Positions 51,510-60,688 of a stretch of DNA of 64,000 nt are shown here, in pieces (the first letter of the stretch is position 1; each line of letters opens with the position of its first letter). Position numbers and translations under genes: made by a program. The stretch comes from Frigoribacterium sp. CFBP 13712. GTDB lineage: Bacteria > Actinomycetota > Actinomycetes > Actinomycetales > Microbacteriaceae. The stretch is taken from NCBI RefSeq assembly GCF_014842255.1, contig NZ_JACYVH010000002.1, positions 358,519 to 422,518 on the forward strand, read 5' to 3'. The notes under the pieces are model-generated. The model made no database searches. It saw only the letters and a program-made list of their open reading frames with translations, and was not told the origin of the DNA.

Positions 51510-52906
51510 CCCCGAAGAAGAGCAAGAACCCCGAGCCCGCCGACGACGGCGGCGAGTTCGCCGCCGAGGCCGCGCGCGTCCACGACGAGCTGCTCGCGCG
51601 GGTCGGCGAGCAGGCGCCCGAGCCCCGGCTCGGTGCGACCCGCCGGGCCGCCGAGCTGCTCGGCGACCCGCAGCGCGCCTACCCGGTGATCCACATCACG
51701 GGCACGAACGGCAAGACGTCGACCTCGCGGATGATCGAGAGCATCCTCCGCTCGTACGGTCTGCGCACCGGACTGCTGACCAGCCCGCACCTCGTCCGGC
51801 TGAACGAGCGCATCATGATCGACGGCGAGCCGATCAGCGACGAGCGTCTCGTCGCCAACTGGGACGACATCCAGCCCTATCTCGCCATGGTCGACGCCGA
51901 GCTCGGCGCCGCCGGCGACCAGGCGCTGACGTTCTTCGAGGCGCTCACGGTGCTCGCGTTCGCCTGCTTCGCCGACGCGCCGGCGGACGTCGTCGTGCTC
52001 GAGGTGGGCATGGGCGGCGAGTGGGACAGCACGAACGTGGCGGACGGTCAGGTGGCCGTCTTCACGCCCATCGCGCTCGACCACCAGAACCGGCTCGGCT
52101 CGACGGTCGAGGCCATCGCCCGCACCAAGTCGGGCATCGTCAAGCCCTCCGCGTCGGTGGTCAGCGCCTCGCAGGTGCCCGAGGTCCTGGCCGAGCTCGA
52201 GCGCGCGGTCGAACTGACCGAGTCGACGCTGGCCGTCGAGGGCGTCGGTTTCGGCGTCGAGTCGACGACCGTGGCCGTCGGCGGACAGGTCGTGTCGATC
52301 CGCGGTCTCGCGGGGCGGTACCCCGACCTCGTGCTGCCGCTCTTCGGCGACCACCAGGCTCAGAACGCCGCCGTCGCCGTCGCGGCGGTCGAGTCGTTCC
52401 TCGGCAGCGGCAGCCAGGCGCTCGACCTCGACGTGCTCTCCGACGGGCTCGCCCAGGTGACCTCGCCGGGTCGACTGCAGATCGTCGCCAACGATCCGAC
52501 CATCCTGGTCGACGCGGCTCACAACCCCCACGGCGCCCGAGCCCTCGCCAAGGCGATCGAGGCGTACTTCCCGTTCGGTCGCGTCGTCGCCGTCCTCGCC
52601 GTGCTGACCGACAAGGACGCGACCGGCATCATCCGGGCGCTGGCGGGCACGGTGCAGCAGTTCGTGGTCACCCAGTCCGACTCCGACCGGTCCGTCCCCG
52701 CCGACGAGCTCGCGGCCGTCGCCGTCAAGGTCGTCGGCGCCGACCGGGTCGTCGTCGAGACCGACCTCGCGGCCGCGCTCCGCACCGCCCGCGACCTCGC
52801 CGACGAGACCGAGGGCGACCGCCCCGGCGGCGTCGTCGTGACGGGGTCGATCACCCTGGTCGGAGACGTCCTAGCGCTCGCACAGGGCCCGGAGGGGCTC
52901 TCATGA
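51506..52906 (+). CDS. folC: Folylpolyglutamate synthase / dihydrofolate synthase
   Basis: The 466-aa Mur-ligase-fold enzyme has the ATP loop [46 protein letters not shown], a KSGIVKP carbamylated-Lys segment and [12 protein letters not shown] in the C-domain. It adds glutamate to (dihydro)folates. About 35 charged residues precede the core. Both ends overlap neighbours by 4 nt. Confidence 0.95.
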   Translation: MTPKKSKNPEPADDGGEFAAEAARVHDELLARVGEQAPEPRLGATRRAAELLGDPQRAYPVIHITGTNGKTSTSRMIESILRSYGLRTGLLTSPHLVRLNERIMIDGEPISDERLVANWDDIQPYLAMVDAELGAAGDQALTFFEALTVLAFACFADAPADVVVLEVGMGGEWDSTNVADGQVAVFTPIALDHQNRLGSTVEAIARTKSGIVKPSASVVSASQVPEVLAELERAVELTESTLAVEGVGFGVESTTVAVGGQVVSIRGLAGRYPDLVLPLFGDHQAQNAAVAVAAVESFLGSGSQALDLDVLSDGLAQVTSPGRLQIVANDPTILVDAAHNPHGARALAKAIEAYFPFGRVVAVLAVLTDKDATGIIRALAGTVQQFVVTQSDSDRSVPADELAAVAVKVVGADRVVVETDLAAALRTARDLADETEGDRPGGVVVTGSITLVGDVLALAQGPEGLS

Positions 52907-53316
52907 CCACGGTGCCGCCTCCCGACGAGGGCGCCCCCGCCCCGGGTCGTGCCCGCCGCCGACGCGGTGCGGCCGAGAGCCTGCTCTCGATCGTGCTGGT
53001 GCTCGAGGCCATGTCGATGTTCTTCGTCATGCTCGTGGTCAACGGCCGCGATCTGCTGCCCACGGGCGTCGCCTTCGGCGGCGGTCTGGCCGCCATCGTC
53101 GTCATGCTGCTCGTCTCGCGCGTGCTGCGCCACCGCTGGGGCATCGTGCTCGGCTGGATCGTGCAGGCGGGTCTCATCGCCTGCGGGCTGCTCGACCCGG
53201 TCATGTACGTCGTAGCGGGCGTGTTCGTCGCCCTGTGGACGTACTGCCTGGTGAAGGGCACGCAGCTCGACCGGCTGAACGCGGCGCGCTACGGCGACCC
53301 CGCCGGGCCGGCCTGA
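52903..53316 (+). CDS. DUF4233 membrane protein
   Basis: The 137-aa protein has a basic N-terminal tail (GRARRRRGA) and four membrane helices, starting with ESLLSIVLVLEAMSMFFVMLVV. The position between folC and ndk is the conserved place of DUF4233 in actinobacteria. The ATG overlaps the folC TGA by 4 nt. Function unknown; the context suggests a housekeeping membrane role. Confidence 0.88.
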   Translation: MTTVPPPDEGAPAPGRARRRRGAAESLLSIVLVLEAMSMFFVMLVVNGRDLLPTGVAFGGGLAAIVVMLLVSRVLRHRWGIVLGWIVQAGLIACGLLDPVMYVVAGVFVALWTYCLVKGTQLDRLNAARYGDPAGPA

Positions 53317-53404
53317 CCCGCGCCTCCTCGGCCCTCGCCCCTCGGCCGCGACCCAGCGGCCCGACCCCCTCGACTTCCCCCGTCCCCGACATGAAGGAGC
53401 ACCT

Positions 53405-53821
53405 GTGACCGCCCTCGAAGAAACCCTCGTCCTCGTCAAGCCCGACGGCGTGGCCCGCGGCCTGACCGGCGAGATCCTCCGCCGCATCGAGGCGAAGGGC
53501 TACGCCCTCGTCGACATCCGACTCGTGCAGGCCGACCGCGACCTGCTCGCCGCCCACTACGAGGAGCACGTCGGCAAGCCGTTCTACGAGCCCCTCGTCG
53601 AGTTCATGCAGAGCGGACCCACCGTCGCGATCCGCGTCGCCGGCAACTCGGTCATCGCCGGCTTCCGCTCGCTGGCGGGCACCACCGACCCGACCACCGC
53701 AGCACCCGGCACCATCCGCGGCGACCTCGGCCGCGACTGGGGCCTCAAGGTGCAGCAGAACCTCGTGCACGGCGGCGACTCGGCCGAGTCGGCCGCGCGC
53801 GAGCTGGCGCTCTGGTTCTGA
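53405..53821 (+). CDS. ndk: Nucleoside diphosphate kinase
   Basis: The 138-aa enzyme has the full NDK fold: TLVLVKPDGVARGL, Kpn loop near SLAGTTDPTTAAPGTIRGD and the phosphohistidine His122 in NLVHGGDS. It balances NTP and dNTP pools. The usual N-x-x-H-G-S-D has Gly in place of Ser (H-G-G-D-S). The GTG start follows AAGGAGCACC. A perfect 17-bp terminator lies 30 nt after the stop. Confidence 0.95.
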   Translation: MTALEETLVLVKPDGVARGLTGEILRRIEAKGYALVDIRLVQADRDLLAAHYEEHVGKPFYEPLVEFMQSGPTVAIRVAGNSVIAGFRSLAGTTDPTTAAPGTIRGDLGRDWGLKVQQNLVHGGDSAESAARELALWF

Positions 53822-53851
53822 CGACCCCGAGAACGCACCGAGCGTGAACGG

Positions 53852-53890
53852 ACGGGCCCGCGCCTCCTGATCGAGGAGGCGCGGGCCCGT
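53852..53890. terminator. Bidirectional terminator formed by inverted copies of the dispersed motif
   Basis: The arms ACGGGCCCGCGCCTCCT and its exact complement form a perfect 17-bp stem with loop GATCG. It lies between converging ndk and the DsbA-like gene. Confidence 0.85.
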
Positions 53891-53911
53891 CGTCCGTGCC
53901 GGGTGCGGTGG

Positions 53912-54832
53912 TCAGGGGGTCGGCGTGGCCGTCGACTCCGTGCCGCCGGTCGAGGTGTCCGCCGTGGAGGCGCCGCTCGCGACCTCGGCGACGAACTGCG
54001 CGAAGACGGTCGGGTCGGTCAGCGACCCGCCGTACTTCTGCCCGTTGACGAGGATGGTCGGGGTGCCCGTCACCTTCGGCTCGTCGGAGTTCGGCAGCGG
54101 GTCGTTCAGCGCCCGCTCGGTGGCCGAGGCGACCCAGTCGTCGAACTCGCCGCCGGTGATGCAGCCGGCGATGCCCGGGTCGTCGGCGCCGGCCCCCTCG
54201 ACCAGCGACACCAGCTCGGCGTCGGTCAGCCCGCTGGTGTTCTCGGCGGGCTGCTGCGCGAAGAGGGCCGTGTTGACGTCGAGCGCGGCGTCGGGGTCGT
54301 AGTTCGCGACGCAGGCGAACGCGTTGGCCGACCGGGTCGAGTACTTGGTGCCGAGCGAGGCGTTGTCGAGGAACCCCAGGGGGTGGATCTCGAGGTCGAC
54401 GTCGCCCTGCGAGACCCAGGTCGTCAGTTGCTCGGCGTTGGCGGTGTCGAACTGACCGCAGTAGGGGCACAGGTAGTCGAGGTAGACGACGATGCTCGGC
54501 TTCTCGGCCGTGCCCGCCGTCGAGGCGACGGGCTCGGCGTCGGCCGCGAGCGCGTCGGTCGTGGCGGCCGAGACGCTCGTGCCGTCGCCCGAGAGGACGA
54601 GGCCGTCGCTCGCCATGTTGAGCGGACCGGGGCCGGCGGGCGCGAGCGACCGGGTGATCACCAGGGCGATGACCCCGATGACGGCGAGGACCCCGACGAC
54701 CAGACCGCCCTGGGCGAACCACTTGTTGCGGCGGCGGCGTCTCGCCTCGGTCTCGCGGGTGATCCGCGCCTTCTCGCGCGCGGCGTCACGACGCTCGCGC
54801 TTGGTGTCTCCGGTGCCGGGTGACGGCGTCAT
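53912..54832 (-). CDS. Membrane-anchored DsbA-family thioredoxin-like protein
   Basis: The 306-aa protein has a charged cytosolic N-terminus (about 37 residues), one membrane helix (about 42-61) and an extracytoplasmic DsbA-like domain with VVYLDYLCPYCGQFD (Cys122-Pro-Tyr-Cys125), a helical insertion and the cis-Pro loop VTGTPTILVNG. A Ser/Thr/Gly-rich tail follows. Actinobacterial DsbA-like proteins oxidise thiols of secreted proteins and are reoxidised by VKOR, which is encoded 73 nt upstream in the same direction. Confidence 0.92.
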   Translation of the reverse strand: MTPSPGTGDTKRERRDAAREKARITRETEARRRRRNKWFAQGGLVVGVLAVIGVIALVITRSLAPAGPGPLNMASDGLVLSGDGTSVSAATTDALAADAEPVASTAGTAEKPSIVVYLDYLCPYCGQFDTANAEQLTTWVSQGDVDLEIHPLGFLDNASLGTKYSTRSANAFACVANYDPDAALDVNTALFAQQPAENTSGLTDAELVSLVEGAGADDPGIAGCITGGEFDDWVASATERALNDPLPNSDEPKVTGTPTILVNGQKYGGSLTDPTVFAQFVAEVASGASTADTSTGGTESTATPTP

Positions 54833-54905
54833 CGCTCCTCGATTCTCGTTCGGGTACCGGCGAGTCTCGCTCGCGCGTCGAAGAGGAGGCTGAGAGCGGA
54901 GCGCG

Positions 54906-55547
54906 TCAGAAGAGCGTCGACAGCAGCAGGGGGAACTGCACCACGATCACCGTCGCGACGACGATGTAGTTCAGGGCGGGCAGCACCCACGAGTACGGCA
55001 GGAGGCGCGCTGCGGCCCTCTGCACGCCGCTGCCCGTCGGAGCGGTGACGCCACGGGCCAGACCCCACACCGTCGTGATCCAGAAGAGCGGGATGGTCAC
55101 CGACCAGACGAGCATGCACCAGGGGCAGAGCGCGCCGATGACGAAGACCGTCTGGGTGAAGAGCCAGGTGATGAAGACCCACGCCAGGAACGTGCCGGCC
55201 GTGAAGGCGATCCAGAACCAGCGGGCGAACCGCGCACCGGCGAGCAGGGCGACGCCGACCGCGATCGGGGCGACGAAGCCGATCAGGCCGATGATCGGGT
55301 TGGGGAACCCGAACAGCGACGCCTGGGCGCTCTCGATGACGGGGGAGCAGCCGACGAAGGGGTTGACGTCGCAGCCGAGCGCCTCGGTCGGGTTCTCGAG
55401 CAGGCGGAACTTGTCGAGCGTCAGGGCGAAGGCGCCCATCAGTCCGACGACGCCTGCGACGATCAGCAGGACGGCCGTCACGACGGGCGTCCGGTCGGTG
55501 GGGAGGGTGCGCGGTGGGGTCTGCGAGGTCGTCACATCGGGAATCAT
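54906..55547 (-). CDS. Vitamin K epoxide reductase (VKOR) family protein
   Basis: The 213-aa protein has about five membrane helices. The loop cysteines Cys59 and Cys67 (ALGCDVNPFVGC) and the quinone-site pair C-P-W-C (141-144) form the VKOR relay. Bacterial VKOR replaces DsbB, reoxidising DsbA with menaquinone as acceptor. Its neighbour is a DsbA-like protein, so the two make the oxidative folding pathway of this cell envelope. A GTG about 12 nt downstream of the ATG is an alternative start. Confidence 0.92.
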   Translation of the reverse strand: MIPDVTTSQTPPRTLPTDRTPVVTAVLLIVAGVVGLMGAFALTLDKFRLLENPTEALGCDVNPFVGCSPVIESAQASLFGFPNPIIGLIGFVAPIAVGVALLAGARFARWFWIAFTAGTFLAWVFITWLFTQTVFVIGALCPWCMLVWSVTIPLFWITTVWGLARGVTAPTGSGVQRAAARLLPYSWVLPALNYIVVATVIVVQFPLLLSTLF

Positions 55548-55934
55548 TCCACGCTCCGATGGGTGGTCACGGGCTGAGCATGCGATAATCGCTTCAGTCG
55601 CAGGGTGACAGCCTCGCGATCGAGACTTGCCGGGCCGTGTCGACCCCGCGATCCCCTCCGGGGCGATCGTGCGGGTGCGACGGAAACCGGGCCGGGGCGC
55701 AGTCGCCCCTCGTCGGATGGCCAGTTCCGAACAGCAACGAAGAACCGCACGACGACGAACGACACGACGGCCGCGATCGCAGAGACGATCGGCCCCGTGA
55801 CCGAACGCCGCGTGACCGACACCGCGCGTCGTGAGAGGACGCGGTGACCGGGGCAGGCGCAGGGCGCCGCTCGATCACGACATGAGACCACCCGCCGACG
55901 GCTCGACCTCGGCGGGGCGAGGAGCGCACCACCC
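55548..55934 (+). promoter_or_regulatory. Long leader region of rne
   Basis: There are 387 nt between the VKOR start and the rne GTG. GATAAT at 55584-55589 is a likely -10, giving a leader of about 340 nt. The frames in it (for example 55605-55847 plus) are Arg-rich and look non-coding. Long rne leaders in other bacteria allow RNase E to control its own mRNA. No known riboswitch pattern is seen. Confidence 0.5.
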
Positions 55935-58856
55935 GTGGTGAACAACAGAGACGACACCAGCAACGAGACCGGTCCGAAGAAGCGACGCGGCCTGTTCAGC
56001 GGGCTCCGCGCCCGCCAGGCCGCCGCACCGGTGGAGCGACGCGCCCTGGCGGCCTCGCCGCCCGCCGACGACAGCACCCTCCGGACCACCCGACGAGACG
56101 ACGCCCAGGAGGCATCAGCCGTGACCAACGAGAACGAGGTCCCGGTGCAGCCGGCGACCACTCAGCCCGAGACCACGACCGACACCCCGATCGAGTCGCT
56201 GGTCGACCCGACCGCGGTCGACGACCCCACCGAGACCACCCCGGTCGAGCGGGCCGACGCGGCCGTCGCCGCGGCGGAGGCGGTGCGCCAGAGCGAAGAG
56301 GCCCCGTCGTCGCCCATCCCGGCGCAGCTGACGACCACCAGCCTGATCTTCCACGCCCCCGAGATCGTGCCGCTGCCGGCCCGACCCGGTCGACGTCGGT
56401 CCGATCGCGACGACGAGGGCTACGACGGCTACGACGACGCGGACGAGTCCGACGACGACGGCTACGACGGCGACGACGAGCCGCAGCAGCCGAGTTCGCG
56501 CCGCCGGTCGCGTGGCCGCTCGCACGACCGCGAGGAGCGCGACTCCGAGCAGCGTCAGCAGTCCGACCGCGCCCCGCGCGAGCGCCCGCAGCGCCAGGCC
56601 GAGCTCATCACCGAGCCGCAGCGCATCAAGGGCTCGACCCGTCTCGAGGCCAAGAAGCAGCGTCGCCGCGATGGTCGCGACGCCGGTCGCCGCCGCACGG
56701 TCATCACCGAGGCCGAGTTCCTCGCCCGTCGCGAGTCCGTCGACCGCAAGATGATCGTCCGCTCGTCGGGCGACCGCATCGAGATCGGCGTGATGGAGGA
56801 CGGCACGCTCGCCGAGCACTACGTCGCCAAGGCGCAGAACGTGTCGCTGATCGGCAACGTCTACCTCGGACGCGTGCAGAACGTGCTCCCCTCGATGGAG
56901 GCCGCGTTCGTCGACATCGGACGCGGGCGCAACGCCGTGCTCTACTCCGGCGAGGTCGACTGGGACAGCCTCTCGAACGGCAACCAGCCCCGCCGCATCG
57001 AGCTCGCCCTCAAGCCCGGCGACCGCGTGCTCGTCCAGGTCACCAAAGACCCGGTCGGCCACAAGGGCGCCCGCCTCACCAGCCAGATCTCGCTGCCCGG
57101 CCGTTACCTCGTCTACGTGCCCAACGGCTCGATGAACGGCATCAGCCGCAAGCTGCCCGACACCGAGCGCGCCCGCCTGAAGAAGATCCTCAAAGAGGCC
57201 CTGCCGGAGAACACCGGCGTCATCGTGCGCACCGCCGCCGAGGGCGCCACCGAAGAGCAGCTGACCCTCGACGTCAAGCGCCTGCTGAACCAGTGGGCCG
57301 ACATCGAGAAGAAGGTCGAGGTCGGCAACGCGCCGAACCAGCTGCACTCCGAGCCCGACCTGCTGATCAAGATCGTCCGCGACGTCTTCAACGAGGACTT
57401 CCACGAGATGGTCATCGACGGCGACGAGGCGTTCGACACCCTGCAGTCGTACCTCGCGGCGGTCGCGCCCGACCTGATGGACCGCGTCAAGCGCTACGAG
57501 GGCGAGAAGGACGCCTTCGACGAGTACCGCCTCAACGAGCAGATCGAGAAGGCGCTCGACCGCAAGGTCTGGCTGCCCTCCGGCGGCTCGCTCGTCATCG
57601 ACCGCACCGAGGCCATGACCGTCGTCGACGTCAACACCGGCAAGTTCGTGGGCTCGGGCGGCAACCTCGAAGAGACGGTCACGAAGAACAACCTCGAGGC
57701 GGCCGAAGAGATCGTCCGCCAGCTGCGTCTGCGCGACATCGGCGGGATCATCGTCGTCGACTTCATCGACATGGTGCTCGAATCGAACCGCGACCTCGTG
57801 CTGCGTCGACTGGTCGAGTGCCTGAGCCGCGACCGCACGAAGCACCAGGTGGCCGAGGTCACCTCGCTGGGTCTCGTCCAGATGACGCGCAAGAAGCTGG
57901 GCCTCGGTCTGGCCGAGTCGTTCTCCGAGGCCGGCAGCGCCGCTCGCGTCCAGGAGCAGCAGCCGCAGGGCCGGGGCAAGAACGACCAGCAGCGTCGCCG
58001 AGGAGGCGCGGCGCAGCCCGCCAAGTCGGGTGGCGGCGGCCAGAACCAGGGCAACGGCGGCGCCGCGGGTCGTGGCGGCTCGGCTGCGCCGGCGGCGTCC
58101 GGGCCCTCGACGGGCACGCACGCCATCACCGAGGACGTCAAGAACGCCCTTTCGCGCATCGCGGCGTCGACCATCGCCCACGCCGAGGACGGCGACCGCA
58201 GCACCGACTCCGCGACGGAGGCGGCTGCGGCCGTCGAGGCCGCGATCGACGCAGCGGCCTCCGCGGCGGTCACGCCGCCGGCCGACGACGAGTCGTCCAC
58301 CGACGACTCGTCGACCTCGGGCGACGAGCCGAAGCGCGGTCGAGGCGCCCGCAAGGGTCGACGCGGCGGACGCGCGTCGTCCCGCGACGAGGCGACGACC
58401 TCCGAGTCGACCGCCGCAGCCTCGCCCGACGAGGCCTCGACCGACGCCGGCTCGTCGCCGATCGTCGAGGTCGACAGCACCGTCCGCGCCACGGTCGTCG
58501 TGCCGCCCACCACGGCGCCCGAGCCCCAGGCCCCCGCCGCCGACAAGGTCGAGCGCAGCACCGAGCCCCGCCGGTCGCGGGCCACGGTGTCGACGCCCGA
58601 CGCGACCGTCGCGATCCTCGACATCCCGGTCGCGACGACCCGACGCGAGCCGCGTCGGATCAGCAAGGACGACGCCGAGCAGCTGCTCGACTCCGTCCTC
58701 GGCGCGCTGCCCGAGCCGAAGCAGCCCGGCCAGGGGCGCGGTCGTTCGCGCCGCGCCTCCAGCTCGGGCACGGCACCGGCGTCGGCGCCGACCGCCGCGC
58801 CGACCGAGTCGGGCCCGTTCATCCTCGGAGTGGGTGTCAGCTCCGACGACCTCTGA
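55935..58856 (+). CDS. rne: Ribonuclease E/G
   Basis: The 973-aa endoribonuclease has a disordered N-terminal extension of about 250 residues (acidic DDADESDDDGYDGDDE, then Arg-rich), as in actinobacterial RNase E. The S1 domain (VSLIGNVYLGRVQNVLPSMEAAFVDIG), 5'-sensor and DNase-I-like catalytic core follow, with Asp about 565 (TVVDVNTGKFVG) and Asp about 608 (IIVVDFIDM). After KKLGLGLAESFSE the usual C-x-x-C Zn-link is missing; the sequence goes directly into a Gly/Arg/Gln-rich linker. A disordered tail of about 300 residues ends ILGVGVSSDDL. GTG 55935 is used; an internal GTG at 56119 is possible. Its role is mRNA decay and rRNA processing. Confidence 0.93.
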   Translation: MVNNRDDTSNETGPKKRRGLFSGLRARQAAAPVERRALAASPPADDSTLRTTRRDDAQEASAVTNENEVPVQPATTQPETTTDTPIESLVDPTAVDDPTETTPVERADAAVAAAEAVRQSEEAPSSPIPAQLTTTSLIFHAPEIVPLPARPGRRRSDRDDEGYDGYDDADESDDDGYDGDDEPQQPSSRRRSRGRSHDREERDSEQRQQSDRAPRERPQRQAELITEPQRIKGSTRLEAKKQRRRDGRDAGRRRTVITEAEFLARRESVDRKMIVRSSGDRIEIGVMEDGTLAEHYVAKAQNVSLIGNVYLGRVQNVLPSMEAAFVDIGRGRNAVLYSGEVDWDSLSNGNQPRRIELALKPGDRVLVQVTKDPVGHKGARLTSQISLPGRYLVYVPNGSMNGISRKLPDTERARLKKILKEALPENTGVIVRTAAEGATEEQLTLDVKRLLNQWADIEKKVEVGNAPNQLHSEPDLLIKIVRDVFNEDFHEMVIDGDEAFDTLQSYLAAVAPDLMDRVKRYEGEKDAFDEYRLNEQIEKALDRKVWLPSGGSLVIDRTEAMTVVDVNTGKFVGSGGNLEETVTKNNLEAAEEIVRQLRLRDIGGIIVVDFIDMVLESNRDLVLRRLVECLSRDRTKHQVAEVTSLGLVQMTRKKLGLGLAESFSEAGSAARVQEQQPQGRGKNDQQRRRGGAAQPAKSGGGGQNQGNGGAAGRGGSAAPAASGPSTGTHAITEDVKNALSRIAASTIAHAEDGDRSTDSATEAAAAVEAAIDAAASAAVTPPADDESSTDDSSTSGDEPKRGRGARKGRRGGRASSRDEATTSESTAAASPDEASTDAGSSPIVEVDSTVRATVVVPPTTAPEPQAPAADKVERSTEPRRSRATVSTPDATVAILDIPVATTRREPRRISKDDAEQLLDSVLGALPEPKQPGQGRGRSRRASSSGTAPASAPTAAPTESGPFILGVGVSSDDL

Positions 58857-58862
58857 GTCGTC

Positions 58863-58868
58863 TAGGGT
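58863..58868 (+). promoter_or_regulatory. -10 element (TAGGGT) of a leaderless promoter
   Basis: TAGGGT ends 6 nt before the GTG at 58875, 7 nt after the rne stop. It would drive the membrane protein-permease operon separately from rne. Confidence 0.45.
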
Positions 58869-58874
58869 GTCTGC

Positions 58875-59639
58875 GTGACTCCGACCCAGCCCGGAACCCC
58901 GACCGTCAGGTCGAGGTTCCGGGCTGTCGTCGTCTCGACCCGCAGCGCCGAGGGCCGCGAGTCGTTCCTCATCGCCGCGGCCGCTCTCGGCGTGCTGCTC
59001 GTCGTCCGTTTCGCACTCGGTCTGCTCGCCCTCGTCGGGTCGGCCATCGGCTTCTCGGCGACGGCCTTCCCGAGCGGTTTCGCGGCGACCCCCGTGGGGC
59101 AGTTCCTCGGCGGCTTCGTCCTCTACCCGTTCCCGTTCTACCTGGCCGCCTTCGCCGTCCTCGTGCTCGTGCGGCCGATCAGGGCGCGCGACGGCCTCGA
59201 CGTCGTGCTGCGCAGCACGCTCGTCGCCGGTCTCGCCGGCACGGCCGCGCTCATCCTGGTGGGCGTCGCGCCGGGCGTGGCGCTGTCGCGGGAGGGCGGC
59301 ACCTGGGTCAATCTGGCCCTGTACCTGACGACCATCCCGCTGTCGGCGGGCGTGGTCGACACGGCCGTTCTCGTGCTCGGCGGAGTGCTGGCCCGGTCGT
59401 GGCTGCGTGGGGGAGACCCCGCATCCCCGTCGCGCGACGGCGAGGGCGACGCCCTCGCGACCGACCACGAGACGGACGTCGACGTCGATCGATCGGCGGC
59501 CGCTCGTGCCGAGCCGGCCCTGCCCGTCGACGGGTCCGCACCGGGGCGGGTCGTCCCGGCCGCGCCCACCGCGCCTCCTTCGTCCGACGACTGGACGCGC
59601 TACGCGCCTCCGCCCGCCCGTGACGAGTCCGGCCGGTGA
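58875..59639 (+). CDS. Hypothetical membrane protein, 254 aa
   Basis: No family is recognised. Residues 1-30 are basic; four membrane helices follow (LIAAAALGVLLVVRFALGLL first), then a disordered Asp/Ala/Pro-rich tail of about 75 residues ending PPPARDESGR. The GTG start lies 6 nt after TAGGGT. The TGA overlaps the permease GTG by 4 nt, so it is the first gene of an operon with the permease pair. Confidence 0.75.
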   Translation: MTPTQPGTPTVRSRFRAVVVSTRSAEGRESFLIAAAALGVLLVVRFALGLLALVGSAIGFSATAFPSGFAATPVGQFLGGFVLYPFPFYLAAFAVLVLVRPIRARDGLDVVLRSTLVAGLAGTAALILVGVAPGVALSREGGTWVNLALYLTTIPLSAGVVDTAVLVLGGVLARSWLRGGDPASPSRDGEGDALATDHETDVDVDRSAAARAEPALPVDGSAPGRVVPAAPTAPPSSDDWTRYAPPPARDESGR

Positions 59640-60688
59640 CGGCGCCTCTCCGCGAACGCCATCTCGTCGACCACACGGTCGACGGTCCGGTCCGTCGTCG
59701 CCGCTCTCCACGCAGCCGTCTGCTCGCCGTCGGCGCGGCCGTCGCGCTCGTCCTCGTCGCCATCCGCCTGGTCACACCGGCCCTCGGCCCCGGCCTCCTG
59801 CCGAACACCCTGCAGGACTTCGTCACGCTCACGATCTCGGTCATCGTCGAGTCCATGCCGTTCGTGCTGCTCGGCATCGTCCTGTCGATCGTCGTGCAGG
59901 TCTGGCTGCCTCAGGCGTTCTTCACGTCGTGGCTGCCGAAGCGTCCGCTGCCGCGTCGGGCGGTCATCTCGTTCCTCGGGATGTTCCTGCCCGTCTGCGA
60001 ATGCGGCAACGTGCCCCTGGCCCGTGGTCTCGTGCTCAAGGGCTTCACGGTGTCCGAGTCGATGACCTTCCTCCTCGCGGCGCCGATCCTCAACCCGATC
60101 ACGATCATCACCACCCACCAGGCGTTCGGCTGGGACGGCGGGATCCTCGTCGCACGTCTCGTCGGCGGTTTCGTGATCGCGAACCTGATCGGCTGGCTGT
60201 TCAGCAAGCACCCCGATCCCGAGAGCCTCCTGACCTCGTCGTTCGCGGCCGAGTGCGCCGTCGCCGACGACCACGGTCACGGGGTGAGCCGCCTGTCGCA
60301 GAGCGTCGACCTGTTCCGTCGCGAGATGTCGACCATGATGCCGGCGCTCTTCATCGGGGCGGCGATCGCGGGGGCCATCCAGACGGCGGTGCCGCGCTCG
60401 GTGCTCGTCACCCTCGGCAGCAACCCCGTCTGGTCGGTGCTGGCCATGATGCTGCTGGCCTTCGTGATCTCGATCTGCTCCAACGTCGACGCCTTCTTCG
60501 TCCTGCCCTTCGCCTCGACCTTCATGCCGGGCGGCATCGCCGCGTTCCTCGTCTTCGGGCCGATCATCGACGTCAAGATGCTCGCGCTGCTGCGGACGAC
60601 GTACCGGCCCCGCGTCCTGGCCCAATTGACCCTCGTGGTGGCGCTCACCAGCGCCGCCATCGGACTGGTGGTGAACTTCCTTGCGTGA
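59636..60688 (+). CDS. YraQ/UPF0718-family permease
   Basis: The 350-aa membrane protein has about eight helices. The signature FLGMFLPVCECGNVPLARGL, where the C-E-C-G-N-V-P motif could bind metal or a thiol, and FLLAAPILNPITIITTHQAFG are typical of the DUF318/YraQ permeases. A His-containing loop (DDHGHG) separates the halves, and SICSNVDAFFVLPFA repeats the pattern in the second half. Substrate unproven; the family is associated with metal homeostasis by context. Its end overlaps the next gene by 8 nt. Confidence 0.88.
   Translation: MTAPLRERHLVDHTVDGPVRRRRSPRSRLLAVGAAVALVLVAIRLVTPALGPGLLPNTLQDFVTLTISVIVESMPFVLLGIVLSIVVQVWLPQAFFTSWLPKRPLPRRAVISFLGMFLPVCECGNVPLARGLVLKGFTVSESMTFLLAAPILNPITIITTHQAFGWDGGILVARLVGGFVIANLIGWLFSKHPDPESLLTSSFAAECAVADDHGHGVSRLSQSVDLFRREMSTMMPALFIGAAIAGAIQTAVPRSVLVTLGSNPVWSVLAMMLLAFVISICSNVDAFFVLPFASTFMPGGIAAFLVFGPIIDVKMLALLRTTYRPRVLAQLTLVVALTSAAIGLVVNFLA

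Noticed and set aside
48350-52906. Upstream extension of the folC frame (1518 codons) through ileS
   Set aside because: The part before 51506 is Arg-rich shadow of ileS; folC begins at the ATG overlapping the ileS stop.
55605-55847. 80-codon frame in the rne leader
   Set aside because: Arg/Thr-rich, no ribosome-binding site, no recognisable fold; taken as leader RNA.
56115-59711. A 1198-codon minus-strand open frame opposite rne and the next gene
   Set aside because: Low-complexity Val/Gly/Arg/Asp antisense product; RNase E motifs lie on the plus strand.
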